From: Oerskovia flava
GTDB taxonomy: Bacteria > Actinomycetota > Actinomycetes > Actinomycetales > Cellulomonadaceae
Assembly: GCF_026163685.1 (NCBI RefSeq)
Contig: NZ_JAOXSR010000009.1
Location: 124,001-188,000, forward strand
Direction: 5' to 3'
Length of the DNA stretch: 64,000 bases
Shown: positions 1-8,720 of the stretch, one piece after another
Layout of the letters: every line of letters begins with the position of its first letter
Numbering within the stretch: the first letter of the stretch is position 1
The notes under the pieces: model-generated
Told to the model about the DNA's origin: nothing
The model's input: only the letters and a program-made list of their open reading frames with translations
The model's database searches: none
Translations under genes and position numbers: made by a program

Positions 1-62
1 GAGACGCCCACGAGCACCACGAGGCTCGTCGCCGGGACCTTCAGCTCCCGCTGCTCGCTCAT
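1..62 (-). CDS. pnkp: Polynucleotide kinase-phosphatase Pnkp, N-terminal fragment
   Basis: The first 20 codons of a minus-strand gene run off the left edge of the window. The visible peptide reads MSEQRELKVPATSLVVLVGV, the usual hydrophobic strand that leads into the P-loop of the N-terminal kinase domain of bacterial Pnkp. Its ATG overlaps the hen1 stop as ATGA, so the two genes are translationally coupled. Family knowledge: Pnkp (kinase, phosphatase, ligase) works with Hen1 to repair cleaved RNA. The identification rests on this context plus the short N-terminus; the P-loop itself lies outside the window. Confidence 0.72.
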   Translation of the reverse strand, partial: MSEQRELKVPATSLVVLVGV

Positions 63-1522
63 GCTGCGCTCCCCTCGGTCCCGTCGGTGGTGGCGCGGTC
101 GACGCGGGTGAGGACCACCATCTGGGTGGGCGGTCCGGTCACCGCGTCCTGCGGCCCGATGCCCCGGTGCTCGACCGTGTACCCGAACCGCCGACCCGCG
201 GCCTGCGCCCAGTGGCGCAGCTGCGCGCGGGTCCACTCGAACCGGTGGTCGGGGTGCCGCATCGTGGCGCCGTCCCCGCCACCGAGGGTCGGGTAGTGCA
301 CGTTGTACTCGACGTTCGGCGTCGTCACGACCACCACCCGCGGGCGGGCGTGACCGAGTACGGCGCGTTCGAAGGCGTCGAGGCGCGAGGGGTCCACGTG
401 CTCGATCACCTCCATGAGCACGGCCGCGTCGAAGCCCGTCAACCGGTCGTCGGTGTACGTCAGCGACGACTGCAGCAGCCGCACCCGCTCGCGCTCGGCG
501 TCGCTCGCCTCGTGCAGGCGCAACCGCGTGGCCGCGCGGTCCAGCTCGCGCGCGGACACGTCCGTCCCCAGCAGCCGGGTGTAGCGCCGGTCGTCGGCGA
601 GCCGGCGCAGCAGCATCCCCTCGCCGCAGCCGAGGTCGACCACGCTGCCCGCGCCGACCTCCGCCAGCACGGCGAGCACGGCGTCGGCGCGCTGCCTGGC
701 GAGCGGCGGCGGGGCCAGCACCTGCTCGTCCGGCTCGACCTGCCCGACGTCGGCACCCACCTCGCCGTCGAGCGTCACCAGCCGCTCGGTCGCGTCGGCG
801 ACGTACCGGCGCTGGTGGGCGAGGTAGCGGCGCATGATCTCGTCCCGCTCGGGGTGCTCGGCGAGCCACCCGGCCCCGGCGCGCACGAGCTTGTCCACCT
901 CGTCGGTCGACACCCAGTAGTGCTTGGCATCGTCGAGCACGGGCAGCATCACGTAGAGCTGGTTGAGGGCGTCCGCCAGACGCAGCGACCCCGTCAGCCG
1001 CAGGTCCACGTAGCGCGAGTCGCCCCAGCCGCTCACCGCCGGGTCGAGCGGCACCGGGGTCGCGGCCACGGTCCAGCCCAGCGGCTCGAAGAGCCGGCGC
1101 GCGAGGTCCGCCCCGCCGCGGCACGGCAGGGACGGCACGTGGATCTCCAGGTCGAGCCGGACGCCGGTGAGCTCGGGGCGGGCCTCGCACCGCCCCGCCA
1201 TGGCGCTGCGGAAGACCTGACCGACCGCGACCGCGACCATCGAGGACGCGGCGTAGGGGCGGTCGTTGACGTACTGCGCGAGAGAGAACGCGTCCGAGCC
1301 GCCGAACCGCTTGTTCCGTACGATCCCGACCGGGTCGACCTCGAGGAGCAGCGCCACCGTGCACCGCTGCGCGGTCGCCTCCGGGTAGAGCACGTGCGCG
1401 CGGCCCACCGCCAGGTCGAACGTCTGCGCGCGGTCGGGGTGCTTGTGCAGCAGGTACCCGAGGTCGGTCGCGTCGACGAGGCCGGCGTCCGGGGTCGCCG
1501 ACGCGGAGAGGGTCACGAGCAT
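59..1522 (-). CDS. hen1: Hen1, RNA 3'-terminal ribose 2'-O-methyltransferase
   Basis: The protein is about 487 residues. The N-terminal half carries the bacterial Hen1 signatures TDLGYLLHKHPDR, YPEATAQRCTVALLLEVDP, YVNDRPYAASS and LPCRGG, which form the Pnkp-interacting half. The C-terminal half is a SAM methyltransferase with VVDLGCGEG (motif I) and EVIEHVDP, then NVEYNVHYP, the Mn2+-binding region of Hen1 enzymes. Known role: it 2'-O-methylates the 3' end of a cleaved RNA before Pnkp seals it, which protects the repaired site from renewed cleavage. I prefer the ATG at 1522 because family members begin M-L-x-T-L; an in-frame ATG at 1531 would add three residues. No clear ribosome-binding site precedes either. 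The stop overlaps the start of pnkp. Confidence 0.9.
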   Translation of the reverse strand: MLVTLSASATPDAGLVDATDLGYLLHKHPDRAQTFDLAVGRAHVLYPEATAQRCTVALLLEVDPVGIVRNKRFGGSDAFSLAQYVNDRPYAASSMVAVAVGQVFRSAMAGRCEARPELTGVRLDLEIHVPSLPCRGGADLARRLFEPLGWTVAATPVPLDPAVSGWGDSRYVDLRLTGSLRLADALNQLYVMLPVLDDAKHYWVSTDEVDKLVRAGAGWLAEHPERDEIMRRYLAHQRRYVADATERLVTLDGEVGADVGQVEPDEQVLAPPPLARQRADAVLAVLAEVGAGSVVDLGCGEGMLLRRLADDRRYTRLLGTDVSARELDRAATRLRLHEASDAERERVRLLQSSLTYTDDRLTGFDAAVLMEVIEHVDPSRLDAFERAVLGHARPRVVVVTTPNVEYNVHYPTLGGGDGATMRHPDHRFEWTRAQLRHWAQAAGRRFGYTVEHRGIGPQDAVTGPPTQMVVLTRVDRATTDGTEGSAA

Positions 1523-1682
1523 GGCCGTCATGCTGCCACGGGTGGGCCTGCCGACAGGTCTCGACCTGCCGCGGGCACAGGACTACCGTCAGGAGGCAGG
1601 ACCCCGTCGTCCGGGGCCCGCAGACGCGCACCGCCGGGAGCGAGGTGGCTCACGGGCGGCAGCGCCGGTGACGGGAGCCTCC

Positions 1683-2801
1683 ATGAGCACGGACCAGCAG
1701 ACGACGACCACGGCCGAGGCGTTCGCCGAACGGCTCTTCGCCTCGACCCTCGGCGCGTTCGAGATCCTCAGCGTCTACCTCGGCGACCGGCTCGGGTGGT
1801 ACCGGGCGCTCGCCGGGGCCGGCCCGCTGACGTCGGCCGAGCTCGCCGCGAGCACCGCCACCCAGGAGCGGTACGCCCGCGAGTGGCTCGAGCAGCAGGC
1901 CACCTCGGGCCTGCTGGTCGTCGCCCCGGGCGACCCGACAGACGGTGCGCCGCCCGGCGGACCGGAAGGGCCCCACCTGCGGCGCTTCGCCCTGCCGGCC
2001 GCGCACGCCGAGGTGCTCACCGACGAGCACAGCCTGTCGTACGTCGCGCCGCTGAGCCGGTTCGTCGCGGCCGCGGGACCCCAGCTCGAACACCTGCTGG
2101 AGTCGTACCGCCACGGTGGCGGGGTGAGCTGGGAGCAGCTCGGCGAAGACGCCCGCGAGGCGCAGGCCGCCGTCAACCGACCCTGGTTCGAGCGCGAGCT
2201 CGCACCCGCCCTGGCCGGGGTGCCGCAGGTGCACGACGTCCTGAGCCGTCCCGGCGCGCGCGTCCTGGACGTCGGCTGCGGCCTGGGCTGGTCGACGCTA
2301 GCCCTCGCGCAGGCCTACCCCGAGGCGTCGTTGCACGGCGTCGACGTCGACACCCCGTCGATCGCCGCCGCCCGGACGAACGCCCGGGACGCGGGTCTGA
2401 CGGACCGGGTCACCTTCCACCAGGCGGACGCGGCCGAGTCCCTGGGCGCCGAGCCGTTCGACGCCGCGTTCGCGTTCGAGTGCGTCCACGACATGCCGCG
2501 CCCCGTGGAGGTGCTCGAGGGCGTGCGGCGCGCGGTCCGGCCGGACGGGGTCGTCGTCGTCATGGACGAGGCCGTGGCGGACGACCTGCAGGCCCCCGGC
2601 GACGACGTCGAGCGGGTCATGTACGGGTACAGCATCCTGTTCTGCCTGCCCGACGGGCTGTCCTCGTCACCGTCGGCCGGGACGGGCACCGTGATCCGAC
2701 CACCCGTCCTGCGCCGGTACGCCCTCGAGGCCGGCTTCACGGGGGTCGAGGTCCTGCCGATCGAGGACTTCGCGTTCTTCCGGTTCTACCGCCTGACCTG
2801 A
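1683..2801 (+). CDS. Class I SAM-dependent methyltransferase with N-terminal winged helix
   Basis: This is a 372-residue protein. Residues 1 to about 110 look like the winged-helix dimerisation domain of small-molecule methyltransferases (ERLFASTLGAFEILSVYLGDR, then TSAELAAST and the YAREWLEQQ type helix). A Rossmann domain follows, with the SAM-binding motif VLDVGCGLGWSTLALA at about residue 200 and an acidic loop HGVDVD. The start was chosen at the ATG preceded by a GGGAG element; the reading frame stays open upstream but lacks family similarity there. The substrate is not predictable from sequence. The gene is divergent from hen1 and is followed by a GC-rich hairpin, so it is probably monocistronic. 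Confidence 0.8.
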   Translation: MSTDQQTTTTAEAFAERLFASTLGAFEILSVYLGDRLGWYRALAGAGPLTSAELAASTATQERYAREWLEQQATSGLLVVAPGDPTDGAPPGGPEGPHLRRFALPAAHAEVLTDEHSLSYVAPLSRFVAAAGPQLEHLLESYRHGGGVSWEQLGEDAREAQAAVNRPWFERELAPALAGVPQVHDVLSRPGARVLDVGCGLGWSTLALAQAYPEASLHGVDVDTPSIAAARTNARDAGLTDRVTFHQADAAESLGAEPFDAAFAFECVHDMPRPVEVLEGVRRAVRPDGVVVVMDEAVADDLQAPGDDVERVMYGYSILFCLPDGLSSSPSAGTGTVIRPPVLRRYALEAGFTGVEVLPIEDFAFFRFYRLT

Positions 2802-2832
2802 GGCCGGCATGGCCGGCCTGACAGACCGGGCT

Positions 2833-2853
2833 CCGGCGCCGCTGCGGCGCCGG
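2833..2853 (+). terminator. GC-rich inverted repeat after the methyltransferase gene
   Basis: Two perfect 10-base arms, CCGGCGCCGC and GCGGCGCCGG, are separated by one base. The hairpin lies 32 bases after the methyltransferase stop and just before the DUF1684 start. There is no T-run, as is common in actinobacteria. It may be a terminator. Confidence 0.45.
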
Positions 2854-2876
2854 GCGATCCCTGCGACGCTGTCTCG

Positions 2877-3539
2877 ATGAGCCCCGTCCCCGAGCTCGAC
2901 GTCGTCGACTGGCGCCGCCGGGTCCACCACCTGTACGCGACCGTGCGAGCCCTCGCGGCCGACGACCCGGCCGCCGCGCACGAGTACTGGGTCGCGGCCC
3001 GCGACGACCTCTTCGCCGAGCACCCCGCCTCGCCGCTCCTGCCCGAGGACCGCGCCGCGTTCACCGGCCTGCCCGTCGGCCCCTACGACCCGGCGATGCG
3101 GTTCGAGGTCCCGGTCCGGGCCGCGGGGACGGCCCGCCTCGACGTGCCCACGGGGACCGACGGCGTCGTGCCCTTCGAACGGGTGGGCCGCCTGGAGCTG
3201 CCCGGCCTCGGCGGGCTCGACGTGTGGGCGCTGCGCTCCTACGGCGGCGGGCTGTTCGTCCCCGTCAAGGACGCCGCGGCCGGCACCTGGACCTACGGGG
3301 GCGGTCGCTACCTGCTCGACACCGTCAAGGGCGCCGACCTCGGACCGGGCCGGGTGCCGTCGGGCACGGGCTCGGGGACGGCCGACGACGGCCCGACGCT
3401 GGTCGTCGACCTCAACTTCGCGTACAACCCGTCGTGCGCCTACGACCCCGCGTGGGCGTGCCCGCTCGCCCCGCCCGGGAACGTGCTGGACGTCGCCCTG
3501 GGGTGCGGCGAGCAGCAGCCGGGCGGGACACCCGGGTAA
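2877..3539 (+). CDS. DUF1684 domain protein
   Basis: This is a 220-residue soluble protein with no signal peptide. The C-terminal signature DLNFAYNPSCAYDPAWACPLAPPGN is diagnostic of DUF1684 (only its pattern is quoted in pieces here: NFAYNPSCAY and WACPLAPP). It is preceded by the YGGGLFVPVKDAAAGTWTYG and GGRYLLDTVKGADLG strands. Function is unknown in the family. The gene ends 10 bases before the TetR regulator and the two are probably cotranscribed. Confidence 0.85.
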   Translation: MSPVPELDVVDWRRRVHHLYATVRALAADDPAAAHEYWVAARDDLFAEHPASPLLPEDRAAFTGLPVGPYDPAMRFEVPVRAAGTARLDVPTGTDGVVPFERVGRLELPGLGGLDVWALRSYGGGLFVPVKDAAAGTWTYGGGRYLLDTVKGADLGPGRVPSGTGSGTADDGPTLVVDLNFAYNPSCAYDPAWACPLAPPGNVLDVALGCGEQQPGGTPG

Positions 3540-3549
3540 CGTCCCACCC

Positions 3550-4338
3550 ATGAGCGCCGTCCGATCCCGCACGCACACCCAGGCCGTCGACGCCGCCATC
3601 GAGCTGTTCACGCGGCAGGGCTACGAGCAGACCACCGTCGAGGACATCGCCGACGCCGCGCACATCAGCCGCGCCACGTTCTTCCGCCGGTTCCGCTCCA
3701 AGGAGGACGTGATCTTCGCCGACCACGAGCTCCTCCTCGACGAGGTCGTCGTGCTGCTCGCCGCGACCCGCCCGGAGGCCCGTGGGAACGGTGGCGCGCC
3801 GACCGACCCGGACCGGGCGTGGGACGCGTCCTACGACCCGTACGTCGAGGTGTGCCGGGCGGCGCGCCTCGTGTTCGACCACCACGTCGCCCAGCGCGAG
3901 ACGTCGCTCGCCCGCCACCAGCTCCTCCAGCAGGTGCCGGCGCTGCGCGACCGCGAGCTCGTCACGACCCACCGCTACGAGCGGGCGTTCACCGCCTACC
4001 TGCGCGACACCCTCCCGGAGAGCGCCCGCACGTCGACCGCGTCGGTCGCGTTCGCGGCGTCCGTCGTGGCGGTGCACAACGCGCTCCTGCGCCGGTGGCT
4101 GCGCGCCCCCGGTCTCGACCTGCGACCCGACCTCGAGGAAGCCTTCGCCGACCTGCGCCGGGCGGCGGCGCCGCGCGGCGCGGCGCACCCGACCGGGACG
4201 GCCTCGACCGACGTCGAGGCGGGCACGGCCGGGCGCGCACGGGTCGTCGTCACCGTGGTCGAGGGTGCCGGCGGCGCGGAGCGGCCCGACGACGTCGCGG
4301 CCGCCGTCTCCCGCGCCGTCCGCGACGCGCTCTCCTGA
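3550..4338 (+). CDS. TetR/AcrR-family transcriptional regulator
   Basis: This is a 262-residue protein. Residues 8 to 55 form a TetR helix-turn-helix: AAIELFTRQGYEQTTVEDIA, then the recognition helix SRATFFRRFRSKEDVI. The C-terminal ligand domain (about 75-200) is unassigned and ends in a low-complexity Ala/Arg tail. The gene follows the DUF1684 gene by 10 bases. The target is unknown; candidates are its own promoter region and the palindromes before the acyl-CoA dehydrogenase gene. Confidence 0.88.
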   Translation: MSAVRSRTHTQAVDAAIELFTRQGYEQTTVEDIADAAHISRATFFRRFRSKEDVIFADHELLLDEVVVLLAATRPEARGNGGAPTDPDRAWDASYDPYVEVCRAARLVFDHHVAQRETSLARHQLLQQVPALRDRELVTTHRYERAFTAYLRDTLPESARTSTASVAFAASVVAVHNALLRRWLRAPGLDLRPDLEEAFADLRRAAAPRGAAHPTGTASTDVEAGTAGRARVVVTVVEGAGGAERPDDVAAAVSRAVRDALS

Positions 4339-4450
4339 GCGGGCGTCCCGCGGCCTCCGGCGAGTGCACGCGTCCAGCGGGAATGCGCGCCCCTGTTCTT
4401 CGCGTTGACCGCCCCGTGAGCGGCGCGGCCGCCCGGGAGACGAGGACGAG

Positions 4451-5131
4451 ATGGACCTGATCGACGCGCTGTTCGACGCGCAGCTCACCCTCGGTGACCA
4501 GCACCTGCTCTGGCGCGAGATCGTCGGCAACGGGTTCGGGCTGGCCTCCGCGCTCGGCGGGATGCGGCGCAAGGTGTGGGCGTGGCCCGTGGGCATCGTG
4601 GGCAACCTGCTCCTGCTCACGGTGTTCCTCGGCGCGGTGTTCGCGACGCCGAACCCGGTCAACCTCCTCGGCCAGGCCGCCCGGCAGGTCATGTTCCTCG
4701 CCGTGTCGGTCTACGGCTGGGTGCAGTGGCGCGCGGTGCGTGCACGCACCGGTGACGCGGACGCCGACAGCCACGGCGTCGGCGTCGTGCCGCGCTGGGC
4801 GTCGGCGCGCGAGCGGGTGTTCCTCGTCGTCGCGCTGGTCGGCGGGACGGCGCTGCTCACCCCGGTCTTCCGCGCGCTCGAGTCGTACGAGCCCGTCTGG
4901 GCGGACGCGTGGATCTTCATGGGGTCCCTCCTCGCGACGTACGGCATGGCGAAGGGCTGGGTCGAGTTCTGGCTCGTGTGGGTCGCGGTCGACGTCGTCG
5001 GCGTCCCGCTCCTGCTCAGCGCGGGCTACTACGCCTCGGCGTTCATGTACATGTTCTACGGCGCCTTCACCCTCGTCGGGTTCTTCGTGTGGTGGCGCGT
5101 CGACCGCCGGGCGCGGGTGCTCACGACCTGA
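4451..5131 (+). CDS. pnuC: Nicotinamide riboside transporter PnuC
   Basis: This is a 226-residue integral membrane protein with about seven hydrophobic segments. PnuC hallmarks are visible: an N-terminal ALGGMRRKVWAWPVGIVGN segment, the YGWVQWRAV tryptophan motif that lines the substrate site in the family, and the C-terminal region YASAFMYMFYGAFTLVGFFVWWR. PnuC facilitates entry of nicotinamide riboside for NAD synthesis. No NAD-biosynthesis gene is adjacent. The gene appears monocistronic. Confidence 0.88.
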   Translation: MDLIDALFDAQLTLGDQHLLWREIVGNGFGLASALGGMRRKVWAWPVGIVGNLLLLTVFLGAVFATPNPVNLLGQAARQVMFLAVSVYGWVQWRAVRARTGDADADSHGVGVVPRWASARERVFLVVALVGGTALLTPVFRALESYEPVWADAWIFMGSLLATYGMAKGWVEFWLVWVAVDVVGVPLLLSAGYYASAFMYMFYGAFTLVGFFVWWRVDRRARVLTT

Positions 5132-5160
5132 GGTGCCGCTCGGAGGCCGTCTGATACTGC

Positions 5161-5187
5161 GTCTCTTGACGTGAGACCTGATATCAG
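5161..5187 (+). promoter_or_regulatory. Two adjacent palindromes before the acyl-CoA dehydrogenase gene
   Basis: GTCTC (5161-5165) pairs with GAGAC (5173-5177). It is immediately followed by the perfect 10-base palindrome CTGATATCAG (5178-5187). The site lies 30 to 70 bases after the pnuC stop and about 40 bases before the acyl-CoA dehydrogenase ATG. It could be a repressor operator, for instance for a TetR-family protein, or the hairpin ending pnuC. The regulator is not identified. Confidence 0.35.
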
Positions 5188-5227
5188 CGCACGATGGGGG
5201 GAGCCCGTCCGAGACCAGGGAGCACCG

Positions 5228-6481
5228 ATGCCCACCCCACCCGTCACGCCCGGTGTCACCGAGCCGTCCTACGACCTCACCACCCCGCTCGACGTCGACT
5301 ACGCCGGCGCGTTCGCGCACGCCACCGCCGAGGACCGCGCCCACCAGCAGCTGGTCCGGCAGTTCGTCCAGGACGAGGTCCTGCCCGTCATCGACGACCA
5401 CTGGGAGCGCGCCGAGGTACCGCTCGACCTCGTCAAGCGCATGGGCGAGGTCGACCTCCTGCGCGACGGCGTCGACGTCGAGAACCACCCCCGCGTCTCC
5501 GTGCTCGGCGCCGGCCTCGCCGCCATGGAGATGTCGCGGGGCGACGGCTCGGTCGCCACGATCTGCGGTGTCCAGGGCGGCCTGGCGCTGCGGTCGATCC
5601 AGATGCTCGGCTCGGACGAGCAGCGCGCCCGGTACGCCGAGCCCATGGCCCGCGGCGAGATCCTCGGGGCGTTCGCGCTCACCGAGCCCACGCACGGCTC
5701 CGACTCGGTCTCGCTCGAGACCACGGCCCGCCGGGCGACCCGCGACGGCGTCGACGGGTACGTCCTCGACGGCGAGAAGAAGTGGATCGGCAACGGGTCC
5801 TCCGGCGACATCACCGTCGTGTGGGCGCGCCTCGTCAGCAACGACGGTGCGGACGACGGCGACGGCCAGGTCCACGGGTTCGTCGTCCCCCAGGACACCC
5901 CCGGCTACACCGGCACGACCATCACCGGCAAGGTGTCGCTCCGCGCGATCTGGCAGGCGCACGTCGTGCTCGACGACGTGTTCGTCCCCGCCGACCACGC
6001 GCTGCCCGGCGCACGGTCCTTCAAGGACACCGGCCGGGTGCTCGCGGCGACGCGACTGGGGGTGGCGTGGGCCGCCGTCGGGCACGCGGTCGCGTGCTAC
6101 GAGACCGCGGTCGCCTACGCGAGGCAGCGCGTGCAGTTCGGGCGCCCGCTCGCGGCGAACCAGATGGTCCAGGAGCGGCTGACGTCGATGCTCAGCACGC
6201 TCACCCAGCTCCAGCTCACGGTCGCCGCGATGACGCGCCTCGAGGAGGCCGGGACGCTCTCCGGGCCGCAGGCGTCGCTCGCGAAGTACACGTGCACGCG
6301 GGGCGCCCGGCAGATCGCGTCGGTCGCGCGCGACATGCTCGGCGGCAACGGGATCCTCCTGCAGCACCGCGTCGCCCGGCACTTCGCCGACATCGAGGCC
6401 CTGCACACCTACGAGGGCACCGAGTCCGTCCAGGCGCTCATCGTCGGCCGCGACATCACCGGGGTCTCGGCGTTCGCCTGA
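5228..6481 (+). CDS. Acyl-CoA dehydrogenase family protein (glutaryl-CoA dehydrogenase-like)
   Basis: This is a 417-residue FAD flavoenzyme with the three-part acyl-CoA dehydrogenase fold. The flavin-binding strand [20 protein letters not shown] and [19 protein letters not shown] are at about 150-210. [17 protein letters not shown] is the FAD/dimer motif near 310. The C-terminal [18 protein letters not shown] places the catalytic glutamate as in glutaryl-CoA dehydrogenases. The start follows a GGGAG element; the frame is open 19 codons further upstream. A thiolase gene lies about 100 bases downstream, which suggests acyl-CoA or dicarboxylic-acid catabolism. The exact chain-length preference cannot be read from sequence. 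Confidence 0.85.
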   Translation: MPTPPVTPGVTEPSYDLTTPLDVDYAGAFAHATAEDRAHQQLVRQFVQDEVLPVIDDHWERAEVPLDLVKRMGEVDLLRDGVDVENHPRVSVLGAGLAAMEMSRGDGSVATICGVQGGLALRSIQMLGSDEQRARYAEPMARGEILGAFALTEPTHGSDSVSLETTARRATRDGVDGYVLDGEKKWIGNGSSGDITVVWARLVSNDGADDGDGQVHGFVVPQDTPGYTGTTITGKVSLRAIWQAHVVLDDVFVPADHALPGARSFKDTGRVLAATRLGVAWAAVGHAVACYETAVAYARQRVQFGRPLAANQMVQERLTSMLSTLTQLQLTVAAMTRLEEAGTLSGPQASLAKYTCTRGARQIASVARDMLGGNGILLQHRVARHFADIEALHTYEGTESVQALIVGRDITGVSAFA

Positions 6482-6515
6482 CCCACCCGCGCGGGCACGG
6501 CCCGCGCCCTCCGCT

Positions 6516-6551
6516 CCCCGGCGCCGCTCGCCCCTCCTCGCGGCGCCGGGG
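6516..6551 (+). terminator. Long hairpin between acyl-CoA dehydrogenase and thiolase
   Basis: The arms CCCCGGCGCCG (6516-6526) and CGGCGCCGGGG (6541-6551) are perfectly complementary over 11 bases with a 14-base loop. The hairpin sits 35 bases after the dehydrogenase stop and 31 bases before the thiolase start. It may attenuate readthrough between the two genes. Confidence 0.5.
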
Positions 6552-6582
6552 CCTTCGTCTCGACCCGAGCCAGGAGCACACC

Positions 6583-7824
6583 GTGAGCACCGTCCCCGAG
6601 CACACCGACCAGACCGGCGCGCAGGTCCCCACCACACCCGAGGACGAGCGCACGCCCGTCCTCCTGCACGGTGCCCGCACGCCGTTCACGCGCTTCCGCG
6701 GGGCGCTCGCGTCGCTGTCCGCGACGGAGCTCGGCGCCCACGCCATCCGTGGGGCGCTGACGGCCGCCCAGGTGCGCGCGGACCAGGTGGACACGGTCAT
6801 CATGGGCCAGGTCATCCAGGCCGGCGCGGGGCAGGGTCCGGCACGCCAGGCCGCGATCGCGGCGGGCATCGGCTGGGACGTGCCGACCGTCACGATCAAC
6901 AAGCTGTGCCTGTCCGGCCTCACGGCGATCATCGACGCGGCCCGCCTCGTGCGCACGGGTGAGGCGAGCGTCGTCGTCGCAGGCGGCCAGGAGTCCATGA
7001 CGAACGCCCCGCACCTGCTGCTCGGCTCGCGGGCGGGGTACACCTTCGGCGACGCCACCCTGGCCGACTCGCTCACCTACGACGGCCTGCGCGACCCGTT
7101 CGACGGCCGGATCATGGGCGAGGCCACCGACCTCGGCTGCACGACGCGCGGGATCGCCCGCCCGGAGCAGGACGAGTACGCCGTCCGCTCGCACCACCTC
7201 GCGGCCGCCGCGCGCGACGCCGGTCACCTCGCCGAGGAGATCACCCCCGTGAGCGTCCCGCAGCGCCGCGGCGAGCCCGTCGTCGTCGCCGACGACGAGG
7301 GCATCCGCGCCGACACGACGCTCGAGGCGCTGAGCCGGCTGAAGCCCGCGTTCGTCGCGGACGGCACCATCACCGCCGGGTCCAGCTCCCCGCTGTCCGA
7401 CGGCGCCGCGGCGGTCGTGGTGACGAGCCGCGCCTTCGCGCTGCGCAACGGGCTCCCGTGGCTCGCCGAGATCGGTGCGGCCGGACAGGTCGCCGGCCCC
7501 GACAACTCCCTGCACTCCCAGCCCGCGCGCGCGATCGAGCACGCGCTGGAGCGCGAGCAGATCGCCGTCGGGGACCTCGACCTCGTCGAGATCAACGAGG
7601 CGTTCGCCGCGGTCGCGCTGCAGTCGGTCGCGGACCTCGGCATCGACGCCGAGCGCGTCAACGCCGACGGCGGCGCGATCGCCCTCGGCCACCCGGTCGG
7701 GGCGTCCGGGGCCCGCCTCGCGCTCCACCTCGCGCTCGCGCTGCGGCGCCGGGGCGGCGGCACGGGCGCCGCGGCGCTGTGCGGCGGCGGCGGGCAGGGA
7801 GACGCGCTCGTCCTGCGGGCGTGA
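6583..7824 (+). CDS. Thiolase (acetyl-CoA C-acetyltransferase type)
   Basis: This is a 413-residue thiolase. The nucleophilic cysteine is in [11 protein letters not shown] (about residue 109). The other catalytic motifs are [29 protein letters not shown] and the C-terminal [13 protein letters not shown] cysteine. The GTG start is set by AGGAG seven bases upstream; the long open frame before it has no thiolase similarity. The C-terminal loop reads CGGGGQG rather than the common CIGGGMG. Likely reaction: thiolytic cleavage or condensation of acetoacetyl-CoA or 3-ketoacyl-CoA, working with the upstream dehydrogenase. Confidence 0.9.
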   Translation: MSTVPEHTDQTGAQVPTTPEDERTPVLLHGARTPFTRFRGALASLSATELGAHAIRGALTAAQVRADQVDTVIMGQVIQAGAGQGPARQAAIAAGIGWDVPTVTINKLCLSGLTAIIDAARLVRTGEASVVVAGGQESMTNAPHLLLGSRAGYTFGDATLADSLTYDGLRDPFDGRIMGEATDLGCTTRGIARPEQDEYAVRSHHLAAAARDAGHLAEEITPVSVPQRRGEPVVVADDEGIRADTTLEALSRLKPAFVADGTITAGSSSPLSDGAAAVVVTSRAFALRNGLPWLAEIGAAGQVAGPDNSLHSQPARAIEHALEREQIAVGDLDLVEINEAFAAVALQSVADLGIDAERVNADGGAIALGHPVGASGARLALHLALALRRRGGGTGAAALCGGGGQGDALVLRA

Positions 7825-7938
7825 CGCACGTCGCAGCACCTGGTCGTGCGGGCGGCGTCATGAACAGCCGCCCGCACTGTCTCTCTCGGTAGAACGGCCC
7901 ACCTGGGTCCCGAACCCCCCGAGACGAGGCACCACCGC

Positions 7939-8067
7939 ATGGCACTGCTCCAGCGCACCCGCACCGCGATCGTCCGACCGCGACCGCTGCACGTCCCGAC
8001 CGCCGTGGCGGCCGTCGTCCTCGGCCTCGTCGCCGGTGTCCTCGCCGCTCCCGAGCTGCTCGCCTGA
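7939..8067 (+). CDS. Small hydrophobic protein, 42 residues
   Basis: The predicted peptide has a basic N-terminus (MALLQRTRTAIVRPRPLH) followed by one Ala/Val/Leu-rich membrane-like segment (VAAVVLGLVAGVLAA) and a short tail. The start is preceded by GAGACGAGG-type purines. No family is recognised. The stop lies only six bases before the stop of the convergent Nudix gene. It may be a single-pass membrane peptide; coding status is uncertain. Confidence 0.4.
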   Translation: MALLQRTRTAIVRPRPLHVPTAVAAVVLGLVAGVLAAPELLA

Positions 8068-8073
8068 CGCACC

Positions 8074-8550
8074 TCACCCGGCGCGCAGGGCCGCGTCGAG
8101 GCGGTCGAGCAGCTCGGCCTGCGCGCTGACGACCAGACCCCGCGCGCGGTCGAGGTCGAACCAGCCCACCCGGTCGAGCTCCGGGAACTCCAGCCGCCGC
8201 CCCGACCGCGGCGGCCACTCGACCTCGACGGTGTTCGAGCCCGCCCGCTCCGCGTCGAGGTCGAGGTCACCGGCCCGGGCCCAGACCCGCACCACCTTCC
8301 CGGCGCGCTGGCGCACCTCCCCCAGGTCGAGGTCCGGCACCTGCGCGTCGGGCGGCGGCGCCCCGAGCTCCTCGGTGAACTCCCGCACCGCCGTGGCGTG
8401 CAGGTCCTCACCGGCGTCCGGCTCTCCCTTGGGGATCGTCCACGCCCCCGCGTCCTTGCGGGCCCAGAACGGACCGCCCATGTGGCCGAGCAGCACCTCG
8501 GGTGCGCCGTCGCGCACCCGGTAGAGCAGCAGTCCCGCGCTGAGCGCCAT
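8074..8550 (-). CDS. Nudix hydrolase
   Basis: This is a 158-residue protein with a complete Nudix box (G-x5-E-x7-REFTEELG), beginning GEPDAGEDLHATAVREFTEE. The N-terminal MALSAGLLLYRVRDGAPEVLLGHMGGPFW strand layout is typical of MutT-like enzymes. It hydrolyses nucleoside diphosphates linked to a moiety X; the substrate is not predictable. It is convergent with the 42-residue ORF. Confidence 0.88.
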   Translation of the reverse strand: MALSAGLLLYRVRDGAPEVLLGHMGGPFWARKDAGAWTIPKGEPDAGEDLHATAVREFTEELGAPPPDAQVPDLDLGEVRQRAGKVVRVWARAGDLDLDAERAGSNTVEVEWPPRSGRRLEFPELDRVGWFDLDRARGLVVSAQAELLDRLDAALRAG

Positions 8551-8720
8551 CCCCTCTTCCTACACCCTCTTCCTGCCCACGCGCCGTGCGACCTGCCCCG
8601 CGTTCACGCGCACGCCACCGGCGCGACCGCCACGCTCCACCGGCCGGTCATCGGCGCCACCTAGCGTCCACGACGTCCGGTGCGCGGCTCGCGCGCGCCC
8701 CACATCCTGGAGGCTCCCCC

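Noticed and set aside
167-2821. Plus-strand open frame of 884 codons across hen1 and the methyltransferase
   Set aside because: It is a shadow frame with Arg/His/Val-rich low-complexity translation and no recognisable domain.
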